Source: Sinomonas cellulolyticus (GTDB taxonomy: Bacteria > Actinomycetota > Actinomycetes > Actinomycetales > Micrococcaceae). Taken from it: a stretch of DNA of 64,000 nucleotides. How positions within the stretch are numbered: the first letter of the stretch is position 1; each line of letters starts with the position of its first letter. Below, piece after piece: positions 41,604 to 51,003 of this stretch. The position numbers were made by a program, and so were the translations under genes. The notes under the pieces were generated by a model. That model saw only the letters and a program-made list of their open reading frames with translations. It made no database searches and was not told the origin of the DNA. The stretch covers positions 205,316-269,315 of the forward strand of contig NZ_BNCM01000006.1 in assembly GCF_014656475.1 (NCBI RefSeq). Direction: 5' to 3'.

Positions 41604-42991
41604 GAGAGCGCCCCGCGGATGGCGGCCTCGAGCACGTCGAGTCCCTCCGCGAGGACCTCGGGCTCGGTGACAAGCGGCGGGAGCAGGCGGATGACGTTGC
41701 CGTGGGTGCCGCACGTGAGGGTGAGGACGCCGGCGGCGTTCGCGGCGGCGGCAGCGGCCTTCGCGATGTCCGGACGCGGGCCCGAGGCGTCACCGAACTC
41801 GAGGGCCATCATGGCGCCCCGTCCACGGACGGAGACGATGCCCGCGCGAGCCGGCCCGGCGGCGTCGTGCGTGAGGAGCGGCTCGAAACGCTCCCGCACC
41901 GCGTGCTCGATGTGCCGTGCCCCGGCGAGGAGCGAGCCGTCCTCGAGGAGCTCGAACACCGCGAGCGCGGCCTCGCACGCCACCGGGTTGCCGGCGTAGG
42001 TCCCGCCCAGACCCCCGGCGTGGACGGCGTTCATGAGCTCGGCGCGCCCGGTGACGGCAGAGAGCGGGAGGCCGGCGCCGAGCGCCTTCGCAGACAGGGT
42101 GATGTCTCCTGCGACACCGTCGTGCTCGGACGCGAAGAGCGCGCCGGTGCGGCCCATGCCGGCCTGGATCTCGTCGATCACGAGGACGATGCCGTGCCGC
42201 GTCGCGATCTCGCGCAGCCCCGCGAGGAAGCCGGGGGCGTGGACCACGAATCCGCCCTCGCCCTGGATCGGCTCGATGACCATCGCGGCGAACGTCTCCG
42301 GGCCCGCCTCGGCGAGGACCGCCTCGACTCCGGCCAGCGCCTCGTCCACGAAGGCCGCCGCGCCGGCGGCGTCCGCGGGGGCGAGGTGCGCGGGAGCGGT
42401 CGGGCCGCGGAACACCGAACCGGGGAGCGGCCCGAAGTTGAGGCTGTACGGGTTCTCCTTGGCCGTCATGGCCATGGTCAGCTGCGTTCGTCCGTGGTAG
42501 GCCTCGTCGAAGACGAGGACGTTGGGGCGCCGGGTCGCTGAGCGGGCGATCTTGATGGCGTTCTCGACCGCCTCGGCGCCGGTGGAGAACAGGGCGGTGC
42601 GCTTCTCGAACCCGCCCGGGGTGTGCTCGTTGAGCCACGCGCACACCTGTACGAAGGAGGAGTACTCGGTGACCATGAAGCACGTGTGGGTGAAGCGGGA
42701 GAGCTGTGCCGCCGCGCGCTCCGCCACCCGGGGGTTGGCGGCTCCCACGCTCGTCACCGCGATCCCCGAGGCGAAGTCGATGATCCGGTTGCCATCCACG
42801 TCCACCAGCAGCGAGCCCTCCGCCCGGTCGATGAACACGGGCACGGTCACGCCGAAGCCCTCCGTGACGTGGCGCCGGCGCTCGGCCTCGAGCTCGCGGG
42901 AGCGCGGCCCGGGCAGGGGGGTGGCGAGCAGCCGCGCCCGCTGGGGGACTGCGGAAGGGCTGGCGACGGTGGCGTCGGTCGTGGCGGTCAT
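41600..42991 (-). CDS. gabT: 4-aminobutyrate/5-aminovalerate aminotransferase
   Basis: A 463-residue class III PLP-dependent aminotransferase. FSTGAEAVENAIKIAR binds the cofactor phosphate, FDEAYHGRTQLTMAMT is the aromatic-stacking region, VIDEIQAGMGRTG has the PLP Asp, and the Schiff-base Lys is in ITLSAKALGAGLP. It is GabT/DavT-like and converts omega-amino acids to semialdehydes using 2-oxoglutarate. With the CoA-transferase and gcdH downstream, 5-aminovalerate is the most coherent substrate. ATG 42991 with GGGAGGA upstream is the start. A PucR-type regulator is divergent. Confidence 0.87.
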   Translation of the reverse strand: MTATTDATVASPSAVPQRARLLATPLPGPRSRELEAERRRHVTEGFGVTVPVFIDRAEGSLLVDVDGNRIIDFASGIAVTSVGAANPRVAERAAAQLSRFTHTCFMVTEYSSFVQVCAWLNEHTPGGFEKRTALFSTGAEAVENAIKIARSATRRPNVLVFDEAYHGRTQLTMAMTAKENPYSLNFGPLPGSVFRGPTAPAHLAPADAAGAAAFVDEALAGVEAVLAEAGPETFAAMVIEPIQGEGGFVVHAPGFLAGLREIATRHGIVLVIDEIQAGMGRTGALFASEHDGVAGDITLSAKALGAGLPLSAVTGRAELMNAVHAGGLGGTYAGNPVACEAALAVFELLEDGSLLAGARHIEHAVRERFEPLLTHDAAGPARAGIVSVRGRGAMMALEFGDASGPRPDIAKAAAAAANAAGVLTLTCGTHGNVIRLLPPLVTEPEVLAEGLDVLEAAIRGALS

Positions 42992-43070
42992 GGAGTCCTC
43001 CCGGTGGGATGGGGGTGTGTGGTTGAGACCACAGTAGGGGCGTCCGGCCCTGTCGTCCTTGGATGTTCCG

Positions 43071-43083
43071 GCCAATAATTGGC
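43071..43083. promoter_or_regulatory. candidate operator in the gabT/pucR-type divergent promoter
   Basis: GCCAAT-A-ATTGGC is a perfect 6-bp dyad with one central base, 80 bases from the gabT start and 48 from the regulator start. It is the clearest symmetric site in the intergenic region. Confidence 0.5.
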
Positions 43084-43131
43084 TCTGATGGGACCTAATG
43101 CACAACCGATGATTCAGGCGGGAGGACGCGG

Positions 43132-44556
43132 GTGATCACTCTCGCCCAGCTTGCCGAGGCCGCCCACGGCGACCTCGTCCCGTACTGGCCCGTCCCGCTC
43201 CCGCGGGTCGAGCTCACAGGCGTCCATGTCTCCGAGCTCGAGGACCCCACAGTGTTCCTCGACGGCGGCGAGCTGCTCCTCACCGTCGGGATGCAGCTCG
43301 CGGGGCTGGACGCGCCAGCGCGGGCCGAGGCGGCCCGGGCCTATGTGGCCCGGCTGGTCGAGGGTCGCGTGGCCGCCCTCGGACTCGGCCTCGGCTCGGG
43401 CCACAGCATGGTCCCCGATGAGCTCCGCGCCGCATGCATCGAGGCCGGCCTCCCGCTGCTGACCGTCCCGCGCGAGTCGCCGTTCCTCGCGGTCTCCCGG
43501 GCCTACTGGGAGCTCGTGCGCCGCGGGGGAGAGGCGGAGCTCACCGCCCTCCTCGGGCTCCAGGTGGCACTCACGCGCGCCGCCGCGAAGGACGACGCCG
43601 AGCCGGCCATTGTGCGCGAGCTCGCCCACGCTCTCGGCACCTGGGTGGCCTACCTCCCGGAAGGCGACGGCCCGGCGTCGTGCACGCCCGCGGGGGGCAG
43701 CGGCGAACTGCCGCCCGGGCTGCTCGACGAGCTCCGGCGCGAGGCGGCCGCCCTCCAGACCGGCGGCCGGGGTGCCACCGCCACCGTCCACCTCGCCTCA
43801 GGCCCGGCCTCGCTCTATCCCGTCTCGGATGGGTACGGGCCCGTCGCGTACCTTGCGGTGGGGCGCGGCGGACAGCTGGCACCCGCCGAGCGGCACCTGT
43901 TCCTCACCGCCTCGACCCTGCTCGCCCATCGGGCGGCTGCCCTGAGGCACGCCGACGAGGAGCGCTCCCGCAGCGACGGGATGCTCGTCGCGCTTGTCCT
44001 TGCCGGGCACGACGACGCTGCGCGCCTCCTCGCGCCCCAGATGCACACCGCGCTGCCCGAGACGGTCTACCTCGTGGTGCTCGACGCCAGCCCTGGCCGC
44101 GGGGACCAGGCCCTGCCCGCGAACGCGCTCGGGTTCGAGCTCGGCGGTCTCATCTACATGCTGCTGCCCACCGAGACGCCCCGTCCGCCGCTCCCTGCCG
44201 GACTCCGCGGCGCGTGGGGAGGCCCTGTTCCGCTGCGGCGGGTGCGGGAGGTCGTCGGCCAGGTCGCCGACGCCGCCGGGCAGGCTCCCCCGGGCCGTGT
44301 GGTCCGGGTGGGGCACGGCCTCGAGCTGCCCGGCGACGAGTGGGCCGCAGCGCTCGCCGGCGCCGGCGGGGAACTGCTCCCCACGGTGCGCGCGTACCTG
44401 AGGAACCGGGGGCAGTGGGAGGCGACGGCGCGCGATCTCGCCGTCCACCGCAATTCAGTGCGCCACCGCATCAGCAGGGCATCCGAGCTGCTTGGGGTGG
44501 ACCTCGACGACCCGGATGTGGCCGCCCACCTGTGGCTGGCCCTCCGAACCGGTTAA
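43132..44556 (+). CDS. PucR-family transcriptional regulator
   Basis: A 474-residue regulator. Residues 1-125 form the PucR N-terminal domain (TLAQLAEAAHGDLV; FLDGGELLLTVGMQL), the middle is a GGDEF-like/GAF-like region, and the C-terminal HTH_30 domain starts about 415 (YLRNRGQWEATARDLAVHRNSVRHRISRASELLG). PucR proteins activate nitrogen or amine catabolism. Its position back-to-back with the gabT operon and next to transporter genes fits an activator of aminovalerate/GABA use. No convincing -10 is obvious; the GTG start has GGGAGGA near it. Confidence 0.87.
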   Translation: MITLAQLAEAAHGDLVPYWPVPLPRVELTGVHVSELEDPTVFLDGGELLLTVGMQLAGLDAPARAEAARAYVARLVEGRVAALGLGLGSGHSMVPDELRAACIEAGLPLLTVPRESPFLAVSRAYWELVRRGGEAELTALLGLQVALTRAAAKDDAEPAIVRELAHALGTWVAYLPEGDGPASCTPAGGSGELPPGLLDELRREAAALQTGGRGATATVHLASGPASLYPVSDGYGPVAYLAVGRGGQLAPAERHLFLTASTLLAHRAAALRHADEERSRSDGMLVALVLAGHDDAARLLAPQMHTALPETVYLVVLDASPGRGDQALPANALGFELGGLIYMLLPTETPRPPLPAGLRGAWGGPVPLRRVREVVGQVADAAGQAPPGRVVRVGHGLELPGDEWAAALAGAGGELLPTVRAYLRNRGQWEATARDLAVHRNSVRHRISRASELLGVDLDDPDVAAHLWLALRTG

Positions 44557-44569
44557 GTCACGCTCCTGA

Positions 44570-44587
44570 TGTGTCGAAGTAGACACA
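44570..44587. promoter_or_regulatory. candidate operator before the MFS gene
   Basis: TGTGTC and GACACA form a perfect 6-bp dyad with 6-base spacing in an AT-rich 128-base gap. Further on, ATCGACAC and ATCGACAT form a direct repeat, and GATATATC occurs near 44636. Confidence 0.4.
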
Positions 44588-44684
44588 AAGAATCTGCTCT
44601 ACGAAACGAATCGACACGTAAATGGGAGCATCATAGATATATCGACATTTGAACTGCTAGTTACCTCCGGACCCAGGAGCCGTC

Positions 44685-46214
44685 ATGGCAAGCATTTCCC
44701 CCACCGCCGCACCCACTACCTTCAAAGGCAACGACAAGCTGCTCTTGGGGATCGTGCTCGGCGTCGTCACGTTCTGGCTGTTCGCCGGCACGATGGGCAC
44801 CGTCGCGCCGAACATCCTCGCCGAGGTGAACGGCCCCTATACCGATCCCGTCCACAAGACCTGGGCCAACCCCCTCGTCAACGTCGACGCGATGAACCTG
44901 GCCGTCTCGGTCACCGCGCTGTTCTCGGGCATGTTCATCGTGGTGGCCGGCGGCCTCGCCGACCGCGTCGGCCGGGTGCGCATCAGCCTCATCGGCAACG
45001 GGTTCGGCATCCTGGGCTCGCTCATGATCGTCCTCGCCACCGGCCCCCTCGCCCTGCCCCTCATGCTCGGCGGACGCGCGATCCAAGGTCTCTCCGCGGC
45101 GTGCATCATGCCGGCGACCATGGCCCTCGTGAAGACCTACTGGGACGGTCCCGGGCGCCAGCGCGCCGTGTCCATGTGGTCCATCGGCTCCTGGGGCGGT
45201 TCGGGCCTCGCCTCGATCTTCGGCGGCTACGTGGCCACCCTCGTGGGCTGGCGCTGGATCTTCATCGCCTCGATCGTCATCTCGATCGCCTCGATCCTGC
45301 TCATGCGCGGCACCCCCGAGAGCAGGGTCGCCCAGCAGGGCACGTCGCGCTTCGACTTCGCCGGCGTCCTCGTCTTCGTCGTGTCGATGCTCTCCCTCAT
45401 GATCGTGCTCATCTTCGGAGCGAAGATCGGCTGGGGCAGCCCCGTCACCCTCGGGCTGCTGGTCATCGCCGTCGTCGGCCTCTACGTCCTCGTCCGCATC
45501 GAGAAGAGGGCGGCCAAGCCGTTCATCGACTTCGCCCTGTTCCGGAACCGCACCTTCACCGGAGCGACCATCTCGAACTTCCTCCTCAACGGCACCATCG
45601 GCCTGCTCATCGTCACCCAGCAGCTCCTCCAGATCGGCGGCGGGATGAAGGCCTCCGACGCGGGTCTGCTGACCATCGGCTACGCCATCGTGATCATTGC
45701 TTTCATCCGCTTCGGCGAGAAGCTCCTCCAGCGGTTCGGCCCGCGCAGGCCCATGATCTGGGGCTCGATGATCGTCGGCGTCGCCGTGCTGCTGCTCATG
45801 CCCACCAACCTCCTGCTCAGCCAGTACAGCTGGCTCGCCGTCGTCGCGTATGCCCTGTTCGGCCTCGGCCTGGCGTTCTACGCGACGCCGTCCACTGACG
45901 CCGCGCTGGCGAACCTCCCGGCAGACCAGGCCGGGGCCGGATCCGGCATCTACAAGATGGCCTCGTCCCTCGGAAGCGCCATCGGCGCGGCCGTCTCCCT
46001 TGCCATCTTCACCGCGTTCAGCAGCTCCGGTGCGCAGTTCCTCGGAGACGTGCTCATCAACCAGGGCCGCACCGACAACACCGCGATCCGGCAGGCAGCG
46101 GTCATGGCGCTGATCTTCAACCTCGTCATGGTGATCGTCGCGATCGTCTCGATCACGGTCACGGTGCCGCGGGGCAAGGAGCGCGCCGAGGCGCCCGCGC
46201 AGGCACAGAAGTAG
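44685..46214 (+). CDS. MFS transporter, DHA2 (EmrB/QacA) type
   Basis: A 509-residue major facilitator with about fourteen helices. The loop 2-3 motif GGLADRVGRVRISLIG and the TM4-5 motif GGRAIQGLSAACIMPATMALV mark it as DHA2-like. The longer first periplasmic loop (EVNGPYTDPVHKTWANPLV) is unusual and resembles actinobacterial carboxylate/amino-acid exporters or importers of unknown direction. An M20 amidohydrolase follows 59 bases later, so it may transport the amide or the free acid of that enzyme. AGGAG precedes the ATG. Confidence 0.85.
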   Translation: MASISPTAAPTTFKGNDKLLLGIVLGVVTFWLFAGTMGTVAPNILAEVNGPYTDPVHKTWANPLVNVDAMNLAVSVTALFSGMFIVVAGGLADRVGRVRISLIGNGFGILGSLMIVLATGPLALPLMLGGRAIQGLSAACIMPATMALVKTYWDGPGRQRAVSMWSIGSWGGSGLASIFGGYVATLVGWRWIFIASIVISIASILLMRGTPESRVAQQGTSRFDFAGVLVFVVSMLSLMIVLIFGAKIGWGSPVTLGLLVIAVVGLYVLVRIEKRAAKPFIDFALFRNRTFTGATISNFLLNGTIGLLIVTQQLLQIGGGMKASDAGLLTIGYAIVIIAFIRFGEKLLQRFGPRRPMIWGSMIVGVAVLLLMPTNLLLSQYSWLAVVAYALFGLGLAFYATPSTDAALANLPADQAGAGSGIYKMASSLGSAIGAAVSLAIFTAFSSSGAQFLGDVLINQGRTDNTAIRQAAVMALIFNLVMVIVAIVSITVTVPRGKERAEAPAQAQK

Positions 46215-46273
46215 CCCCACCCCCAGAAGCAGCCCATCCAGCGAACAGCGACGAGAGAAAGGCACGCAGCACC

Positions 46274-47539
46274 ATGGCTTCCACTGAATCCGCGCGTCAG
46301 ATCCTGTCCGGCCAGGACGCCCTGAGGGAGTGGCAGGAGGACCTCTACAAGGACTTCCACCTCAATCCCGAACTGAGCCACCACGAGGAGCGCACCTCGG
46401 GCATCGTCGCCGACCAGCTCGGCCAGTCCGGCTTCGAGGTCCACCGGAACGTCGGGGGCTCCGGAGTGGTGGGCGTGCTGGCGAACGGGGATGGACCTAC
46501 CGTGCTGCTGCGCGCGGACATGGACGCCCTTCCGGTCGCCGAAGCCACGGGCCTGGAGTACGCGAGCCTGTCCGAGGCCATCGACGACCAGGGCGCGCAG
46601 ACCCCGGCGATGCATGCCTGCGGCCATGACTCGCACATGGCAGCGCTCCTCGGGGCTGCGCGCCTGTTCAGCGAGGAACGCGCTGCGTGGTCAGGGACCC
46701 TGATCGCGCTGTTCCAGCCGGCGGAAGAGCTCGGCGACGGTGCCCGCGGCATGGTCGACGACGGTCTGGTGTCCCTGATTCCCAGGCCGGATGTGGCCCT
46801 TGCGCAGCACGTGCTCGTCCACCCCGCCGGGACGGTCGGCACGCACTCCGGTCCCTTCCTGTCGATGGCGGACAGCGTGCGGATCACGCTGTTCGGACGC
46901 GGCAGCCACGGCTCGATGCCGCACCTGTCGATCGACCCGGCTGTCCTGGCCTCCATGGTCGTGGTGCGCCTGCAGGCCGTGGTGGCGCGCGAGGTCCAGC
47001 CGGGGGAGTTCGCGGTCCTGACGGTGGGGAAGGTCGCGGTGGGGGCGAAGAGCAACATCATCGACGACCACGCCGTCCTCGAGCTGAACATCCGCACCTA
47101 CAGCAAGCCGGTCCGGGATCAGCTCCTGGCGGCGATCGAGCGCATCGCCAAGGCCGAGTCCGAGGCGTCGGGCTCGCCGAAGGAGCCCGACATCGAGCTC
47201 TACAACAGCTACCCGCTCACCGACAACGATCCCGACGTCACGGCCCGGGTCACCGCGGCCTTCGAGGACTACTTCCCCGACGGCGCGGTGCAGGACTACG
47301 GCCGGCAGACCGCGAGCGAGGACTTCAGCGACGTCCCCTCGGCGTTCGGCGTGCCGTACACGTACTGGGGCTTCGGCGGCGTGGACCCGCAGGAGTATGC
47401 GGCAGCCGAGGCCGCGGGGAGGCTCAGCGAGATCCCGGCGAACCACTCACCGAAGTTCGCCCCCGTCCTCCAGCCCACTCTGACCACCGGCACGGCTGCA
47501 CTCGTGGTGGCGGCGTCGGCGTGGCTCGGGAAGGACTGA
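46274..47539 (+). CDS. M20 family amidohydrolase (hippurate/IAA-amide hydrolase type)
   Basis: A 421-residue M20D peptidase. MHACGHDSHMAALLGAAR holds zinc ligands, FQPAEELGDGARGMVDDG the catalytic Glu pair, and the C-terminal ligand His is in EIPANHSPKFAP. This subgroup cleaves N-acyl amino acids such as hippurate or indoleacetyl amides. The lid/dimerisation domain covers roughly 195-310. Downstream of the DHA2 transporter it would release an amino acid that the permease following it (47678) could relate to. A perfect hairpin lies just after the stop. Confidence 0.86.
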   Translation: MASTESARQILSGQDALREWQEDLYKDFHLNPELSHHEERTSGIVADQLGQSGFEVHRNVGGSGVVGVLANGDGPTVLLRADMDALPVAEATGLEYASLSEAIDDQGAQTPAMHACGHDSHMAALLGAARLFSEERAAWSGTLIALFQPAEELGDGARGMVDDGLVSLIPRPDVALAQHVLVHPAGTVGTHSGPFLSMADSVRITLFGRGSHGSMPHLSIDPAVLASMVVVRLQAVVAREVQPGEFAVLTVGKVAVGAKSNIIDDHAVLELNIRTYSKPVRDQLLAAIERIAKAESEASGSPKEPDIELYNSYPLTDNDPDVTARVTAAFEDYFPDGAVQDYGRQTASEDFSDVPSAFGVPYTYWGFGGVDPQEYAAAEAAGRLSEIPANHSPKFAPVLQPTLTTGTAALVVAASAWLGKD

Positions 47540-47545
47540 CGCCAA

Positions 47546-47590
47546 GGACGATCCGTACCGCGCGCGCCCGTTGCGCCGTACGGATCGTCC
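47546..47590 (+). terminator. hairpin terminator after the amidohydrolase
   Basis: The 13-base arms GGACGATCCGTAC (47546-47558) and GTACGGATCGTCC (47578-47590) are perfectly complementary with a GC-rich 19-base loop, starting 7 bases after the stop. Confidence 0.75.
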
Positions 47591-47677
47591 ATCGCGCCCT
47601 GTGACCTGGATCCCGCATGCTGACGGGGCACTGTGATCGGCACCACGCCGATCGCCCCGATCGAACGGAGATCACGC

Positions 47678-49120
47678 ATGCAGGCACCTGACCGGCTCGC
47701 TGCGCCCACCCGAGAAGACCACGGCGGCCCCGGCGGCCGGCGCACGGCGGAACGGACATCGGAGTCCGAGCCCCGGGCCCGGCTGAGGCCGCGACACCTG
47801 ACCATGATCGCCCTCGGAGGCATCATCGGCGCGAGCCTCTTCGTGGGCTCGGGCTCGGTGATCCGCTCCGTGGGGCCAGCCGCCCTGCTCTCATATGCCA
47901 TCGGGGGCGCTCTGGTCGTCCTCGTCATGCGCATGCTCGGCGAGATGTCCACGAACCGCCCCGTCGTCGGCTCGTTCATGGAGTACGCCCGTGACGGCCT
48001 CGGCAACTGGGCCGGGTTCACCATCGGCTGGCTCTACTGGTACTTCTGGGTCGGCGTCGTCGCCTTCGAGGCTGTCGTCGTCGGCCGCATCTTCCACGAG
48101 TGGTTCCCGAGCGTGCCCGACTGGACGTTCGCGCTCGCCGGAATGCTCGTCTTCACCTTCACCAACCTCATGAGCCTGCGCTCGTTCGGCGAGACCGAGT
48201 TCTGGCTCGCCTCGATCAAGGTCACCACCATCGTCGTCTTCCTCGGCGTGGGGACGCTCTTCGTCCTGGGTGTTATCCCCGGCTCCACGGGATCGATCTC
48301 CAACATCACGGACCACGGCTTCATGCCGCACGGCTGGACGGCGGTGTTCAACGGGGTCGCGGTCGTGATCTTCAGCTACTTCGGCACCGAGATCGTCACG
48401 ATGGCCGCGGCCGAGTCGGACCAGCCCGCCAAGGGCGTCGCCAAGGCCACCAACACGGTCGTGTGGCGCATCCTCCTCTTCTACGTCGGCTCGGTGGCGA
48501 TCCTGCTCATGGTCGTCCCGTGGGACGAACTGCCCGCGAAGGTCAGCCCCTTTGCCTTCGCGTTCGGCCGCTTCGGGCTTCCCGGCGCGGAGCAGGTGAT
48601 GAACGCCGTCGTGCTCACCGCCGCCCTCTCGGTGCTGAATTCGGGCCTGTACTCGGGCTCGCGCATGCTTTTCGCCCTCTCCCGCCATGGCTACGCGCCG
48701 CGCTGGGTCGAGGACCGGAACCGGGCAGGCGTGCCGTGGAAGGCCATCCTCCTCTCGACCGTGGTGGGCTATGTGGCCATCGGCGCGAACTACGTGGCGC
48801 CCAAGGACGTCTTCGACTTCATCATGAACTCCGCGGGCTGCGTGGCGCTGTTCGTCTACGCGTTCGTGGCCGTGACGCAGTGGCGCCTCCGCAACCGGAT
48901 GAGCGCCGAGGAGAAGTCGGGGCTGGCCCTGAAGATGTGGCTCCACCCGTGGCTCAACGCGGTCGTCCTGGGCGCCGTGGCCCTCATCGTGGTGCTCATG
49001 GCCTTCGACCCGGACGCCGCACCGCAGGTCTGGCTCAGCCTCGGCGCCCTCGCCCTGCTGCTCGTGGTCTACCCGTTCGTACGACGCCGCGCCAAGACCC
49101 GCGCGGCCCAGCCCGCCTGA
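47678..49120 (+). CDS. amino acid permease (APC, GabP/AnsP type)
   Basis: A 480-residue APC permease. A hydrophilic, Arg-rich 45-residue N-terminus precedes RHLTMIALGGIIGASLFVGSG, the helix-1 binding motif. YFGTEIVTMAAAESDQPAKGV and NSGLYSGSRMLFALSRHGYAP are typical of the GABA/aromatic/asparagine permease group. ATG 47678 with GGAG 7 bases upstream is chosen; GTG 47633 would add 15 residues. Its place beside the gabT operon, PucR regulator and amidohydrolase suggests uptake of GABA, aminovalerate or a related amino acid. Confidence 0.87.
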   Translation: MQAPDRLAAPTREDHGGPGGRRTAERTSESEPRARLRPRHLTMIALGGIIGASLFVGSGSVIRSVGPAALLSYAIGGALVVLVMRMLGEMSTNRPVVGSFMEYARDGLGNWAGFTIGWLYWYFWVGVVAFEAVVVGRIFHEWFPSVPDWTFALAGMLVFTFTNLMSLRSFGETEFWLASIKVTTIVVFLGVGTLFVLGVIPGSTGSISNITDHGFMPHGWTAVFNGVAVVIFSYFGTEIVTMAAAESDQPAKGVAKATNTVVWRILLFYVGSVAILLMVVPWDELPAKVSPFAFAFGRFGLPGAEQVMNAVVLTAALSVLNSGLYSGSRMLFALSRHGYAPRWVEDRNRAGVPWKAILLSTVVGYVAIGANYVAPKDVFDFIMNSAGCVALFVYAFVAVTQWRLRNRMSAEEKSGLALKMWLHPWLNAVVLGAVALIVVLMAFDPDAAPQVWLSLGALALLLVVYPFVRRRAKTRAAQPA

Positions 49121-49148
49121 GGCGGCACGAGCCTCATCCTCCATCGAA

Positions 49149-49195
49149 TGCCGGGCCGGTGGCCGCGCGATGCACGCGCTGACACCGGCCCGGCA
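49149..49195 (+). terminator. hairpin terminator after the permease
   Basis: TGCCGGGCCGGTG (49149-49161) and CACCGGCCCGGCA (49183-49195) are perfectly complementary; the 21-base loop holds a second small GCGCG/CGCGC hairpin. Confidence 0.75.
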
Positions 49196-49225
49196 GCCGT
49201 GGTGCGCTGCGGGTCGGACGGGGGA

Positions 49226-49254
49226 TTGAGTGTGGTCCAGCTCACTGCTACTGT
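49226..49254 (+). promoter_or_regulatory. candidate promoter of the SsuABC-like operon
   Basis: TTGAGT (49226-49231) and TACTGT (49249-49254) are spaced 17 bases apart, 52 bases before the ATPase ATG. A small CCACA-A-TGTGG dyad at 49278-49288 in the leader may be an operator. Confidence 0.5.
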
Positions 49255-49306
49255 CATCCCATAATCTGAATCTGAACCCACAATGTGGTGAGGTTAGGGG
49301 ACTGGG

Positions 49307-50143
49307 ATGGTTACACAGACGGCTCTGGGCGAGTACGCCGTCGACTTGGAGGGGTGTACCAAGGAGTTCACGACTCCCGGCGGCCAGACATACTGCGCCG
49401 TGCGCGACATCAACCTCAAGGTCCTGCCCGGGCGGTTCGTCTCCGTCGTGGGTCCCACGGGGTCGGGCAAGTCGACGATCCTGAACATGGCGGCAGGGCT
49501 CCTGGCGCCCTCGGAGGGCATTGCCCGCAGCTTCGGCGAGCCGGTCAAAGGGGTCAACCGGCGTGCCTCCTATATGTTCCAGCAGGATGGCCTGCTGCCA
49601 TGGAAGACGGTCATCGATAACGTGAGCCTCGGGCTCACGATGGCGGGTGTCGGCAAGGCCGATGCCCGTGCAGAAGCGCAGAGGTGGCTCGAGAAGGTCG
49701 GGCTGAGGAACTTCGCAGACCGCTACCCCCACCAGCTCAGCGGAGGCATGCGCAAGCGCACCGCAGTGGCGCAGGCCTGGATCGTCAATCCCGACATCCT
49801 GCTCATGGACGAGCCGTTCTCCGCGCTCGACGTCCAGACCCGGCAGATCATGGAGAACGAGCTGCTGGCCCTGTGGCAGGAGTCCGGCAAGGCCGTCATC
49901 TTCATCACGCACGACCTCGACGAGGCGATCGCCCTCTCGGACGAGGTGGTGATCCTCGGCGCAGGTCCGGGGAGCACGGTGGTCGGGTCCTACGAGATCA
50001 CGATCCCCCGGCCGCGCGATCTCCTGGAGATCCGCGACGACCCCCGCTTCGTCGAGCTGCACCGGGAGATCTGGGGACGGCTGCGCGTCGAGGTGTCCAA
50101 GACCTACCAGTCCTCGGCAGTCTCCGGGGGTGAGGTGGCATGA
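49307..50143 (+). CDS. ABC transporter ATPase (SsuB/TauB type)
   Basis: A 278-residue ABC ATPase with Walker A GPTGSGKST at residues 49-57, the Q-loop in MFQQDGLLPWKTV, the signature LSGGMRKR, Walker B ILLMDEPFSALD and the H-loop FITHDLDEA. It belongs to the nitrate/sulfonate/taurine family. The signature has Met-Arg-Lys where most members have Gln-Arg. The permease gene overlaps its stop (ATGA), and the binding protein, CoA-transferase and HMG-CoA-lyase-like genes follow, so it energises the uptake side of that operon. Confidence 0.9.
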   Translation: MVTQTALGEYAVDLEGCTKEFTTPGGQTYCAVRDINLKVLPGRFVSVVGPTGSGKSTILNMAAGLLAPSEGIARSFGEPVKGVNRRASYMFQQDGLLPWKTVIDNVSLGLTMAGVGKADARAEAQRWLEKVGLRNFADRYPHQLSGGMRKRTAVAQAWIVNPDILLMDEPFSALDVQTRQIMENELLALWQESGKAVIFITHDLDEAIALSDEVVILGAGPGSTVVGSYEITIPRPRDLLEIRDDPRFVELHREIWGRLRVEVSKTYQSSAVSGGEVA

Positions 50144-51003
50144 CGGTGGCTGACACCAACCGTCCGGGACTCGGTCCGGCGACCGGCACGCCCGGCTCCT
50201 CGTCCCCCGGCCGCCGCAAGAGCCCGCAGTCGCGGGTCCGGGCGACTCTCGGCATGCGGCTGCTCCAGCTGGGCCTCGCGGTGGTCGTCCTCGTCGCCTG
50301 GGAACTCCTCGTGCGGGCCAAGGTGATCGACGAGTTCTTCTTCCCGCTCCCGTCGGAGATCTTCCAGACCGTCTGGCTGTGGATCTCGTCCGGCTACGTG
50401 TTCCCGCATCTGTGGATCACCATGCAGGAGTCTCTGCTCGCGTTCATCGTCGGCGCCGCAGCCGGCCTTGCCCTCGGCTTCATCCTCGCGCGGGCGAGCT
50501 TCCTCGAGCGGCTGTTCCAGCCGTTCCTCCAGATGTTCAATGCGCTTCCCCGCGTGGTGCTGGCGCCGATCTTCCTGCTGTGGTTCGGCCTCGGGATCTG
50601 GTCGAAGGTCGCCTTCGGCTTCACGCTCGTGTTCTTCATCGTGTTCTTCAACACCCTCGAAGGGGTCAAGAGCGTGGACAGGGTCCTGATCGACAACGTC
50701 AGGATGCTCGGAGGCAACGAGAAGCAGCTGCTGCGGAACGTCTTCATCCCCAGTGCGCTCACCTGGATCTTCTCGAGCCTCCACATCAGTGTCGGCTTCG
50801 CCATCACGGGCGCGGTGGTCGGCGAGTACCTCGGCGCCTCGGGCGGCGTCGGCTATGCGATTGCGCAGGCGCAGGGCGTCTTCGACACGAAGGGCGTCTT
50901 CGCCGGGATGTTCATCCTCATGATCGTCGTGCTCATCGTCGACCTCGTCGTCAACCGCATCGAGCGGCACCTGCTCCGCTGGCGCCCGGCCCAGTCGGCC
51001 TAG
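50140..51003 (+). CDS. ABC transporter permease (SsuC/TauC type)
   Basis: A 287-residue permease with six helices. The EAA-like loop DRVLIDNVRMLGGNEKQLLRNVFIPSAL (about 185-212) contacts the ATPase. The N-terminal 40 residues are hydrophilic and Pro-rich. The gene is tied to the ATPase by an ATGA overlap. Together they make the homodimeric pore of a nitrate/sulfonate/taurine-family importer. A short set of imperfect 18-bp repeats follows the stop. Confidence 0.9.
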   Translation: MTVADTNRPGLGPATGTPGSSSPGRRKSPQSRVRATLGMRLLQLGLAVVVLVAWELLVRAKVIDEFFFPLPSEIFQTVWLWISSGYVFPHLWITMQESLLAFIVGAAAGLALGFILARASFLERLFQPFLQMFNALPRVVLAPIFLLWFGLGIWSKVAFGFTLVFFIVFFNTLEGVKSVDRVLIDNVRMLGGNEKQLLRNVFIPSALTWIFSSLHISVGFAITGAVVGEYLGASGGVGYAIAQAQGVFDTKGVFAGMFILMIVVLIVDLVVNRIERHLLRWRPAQSA

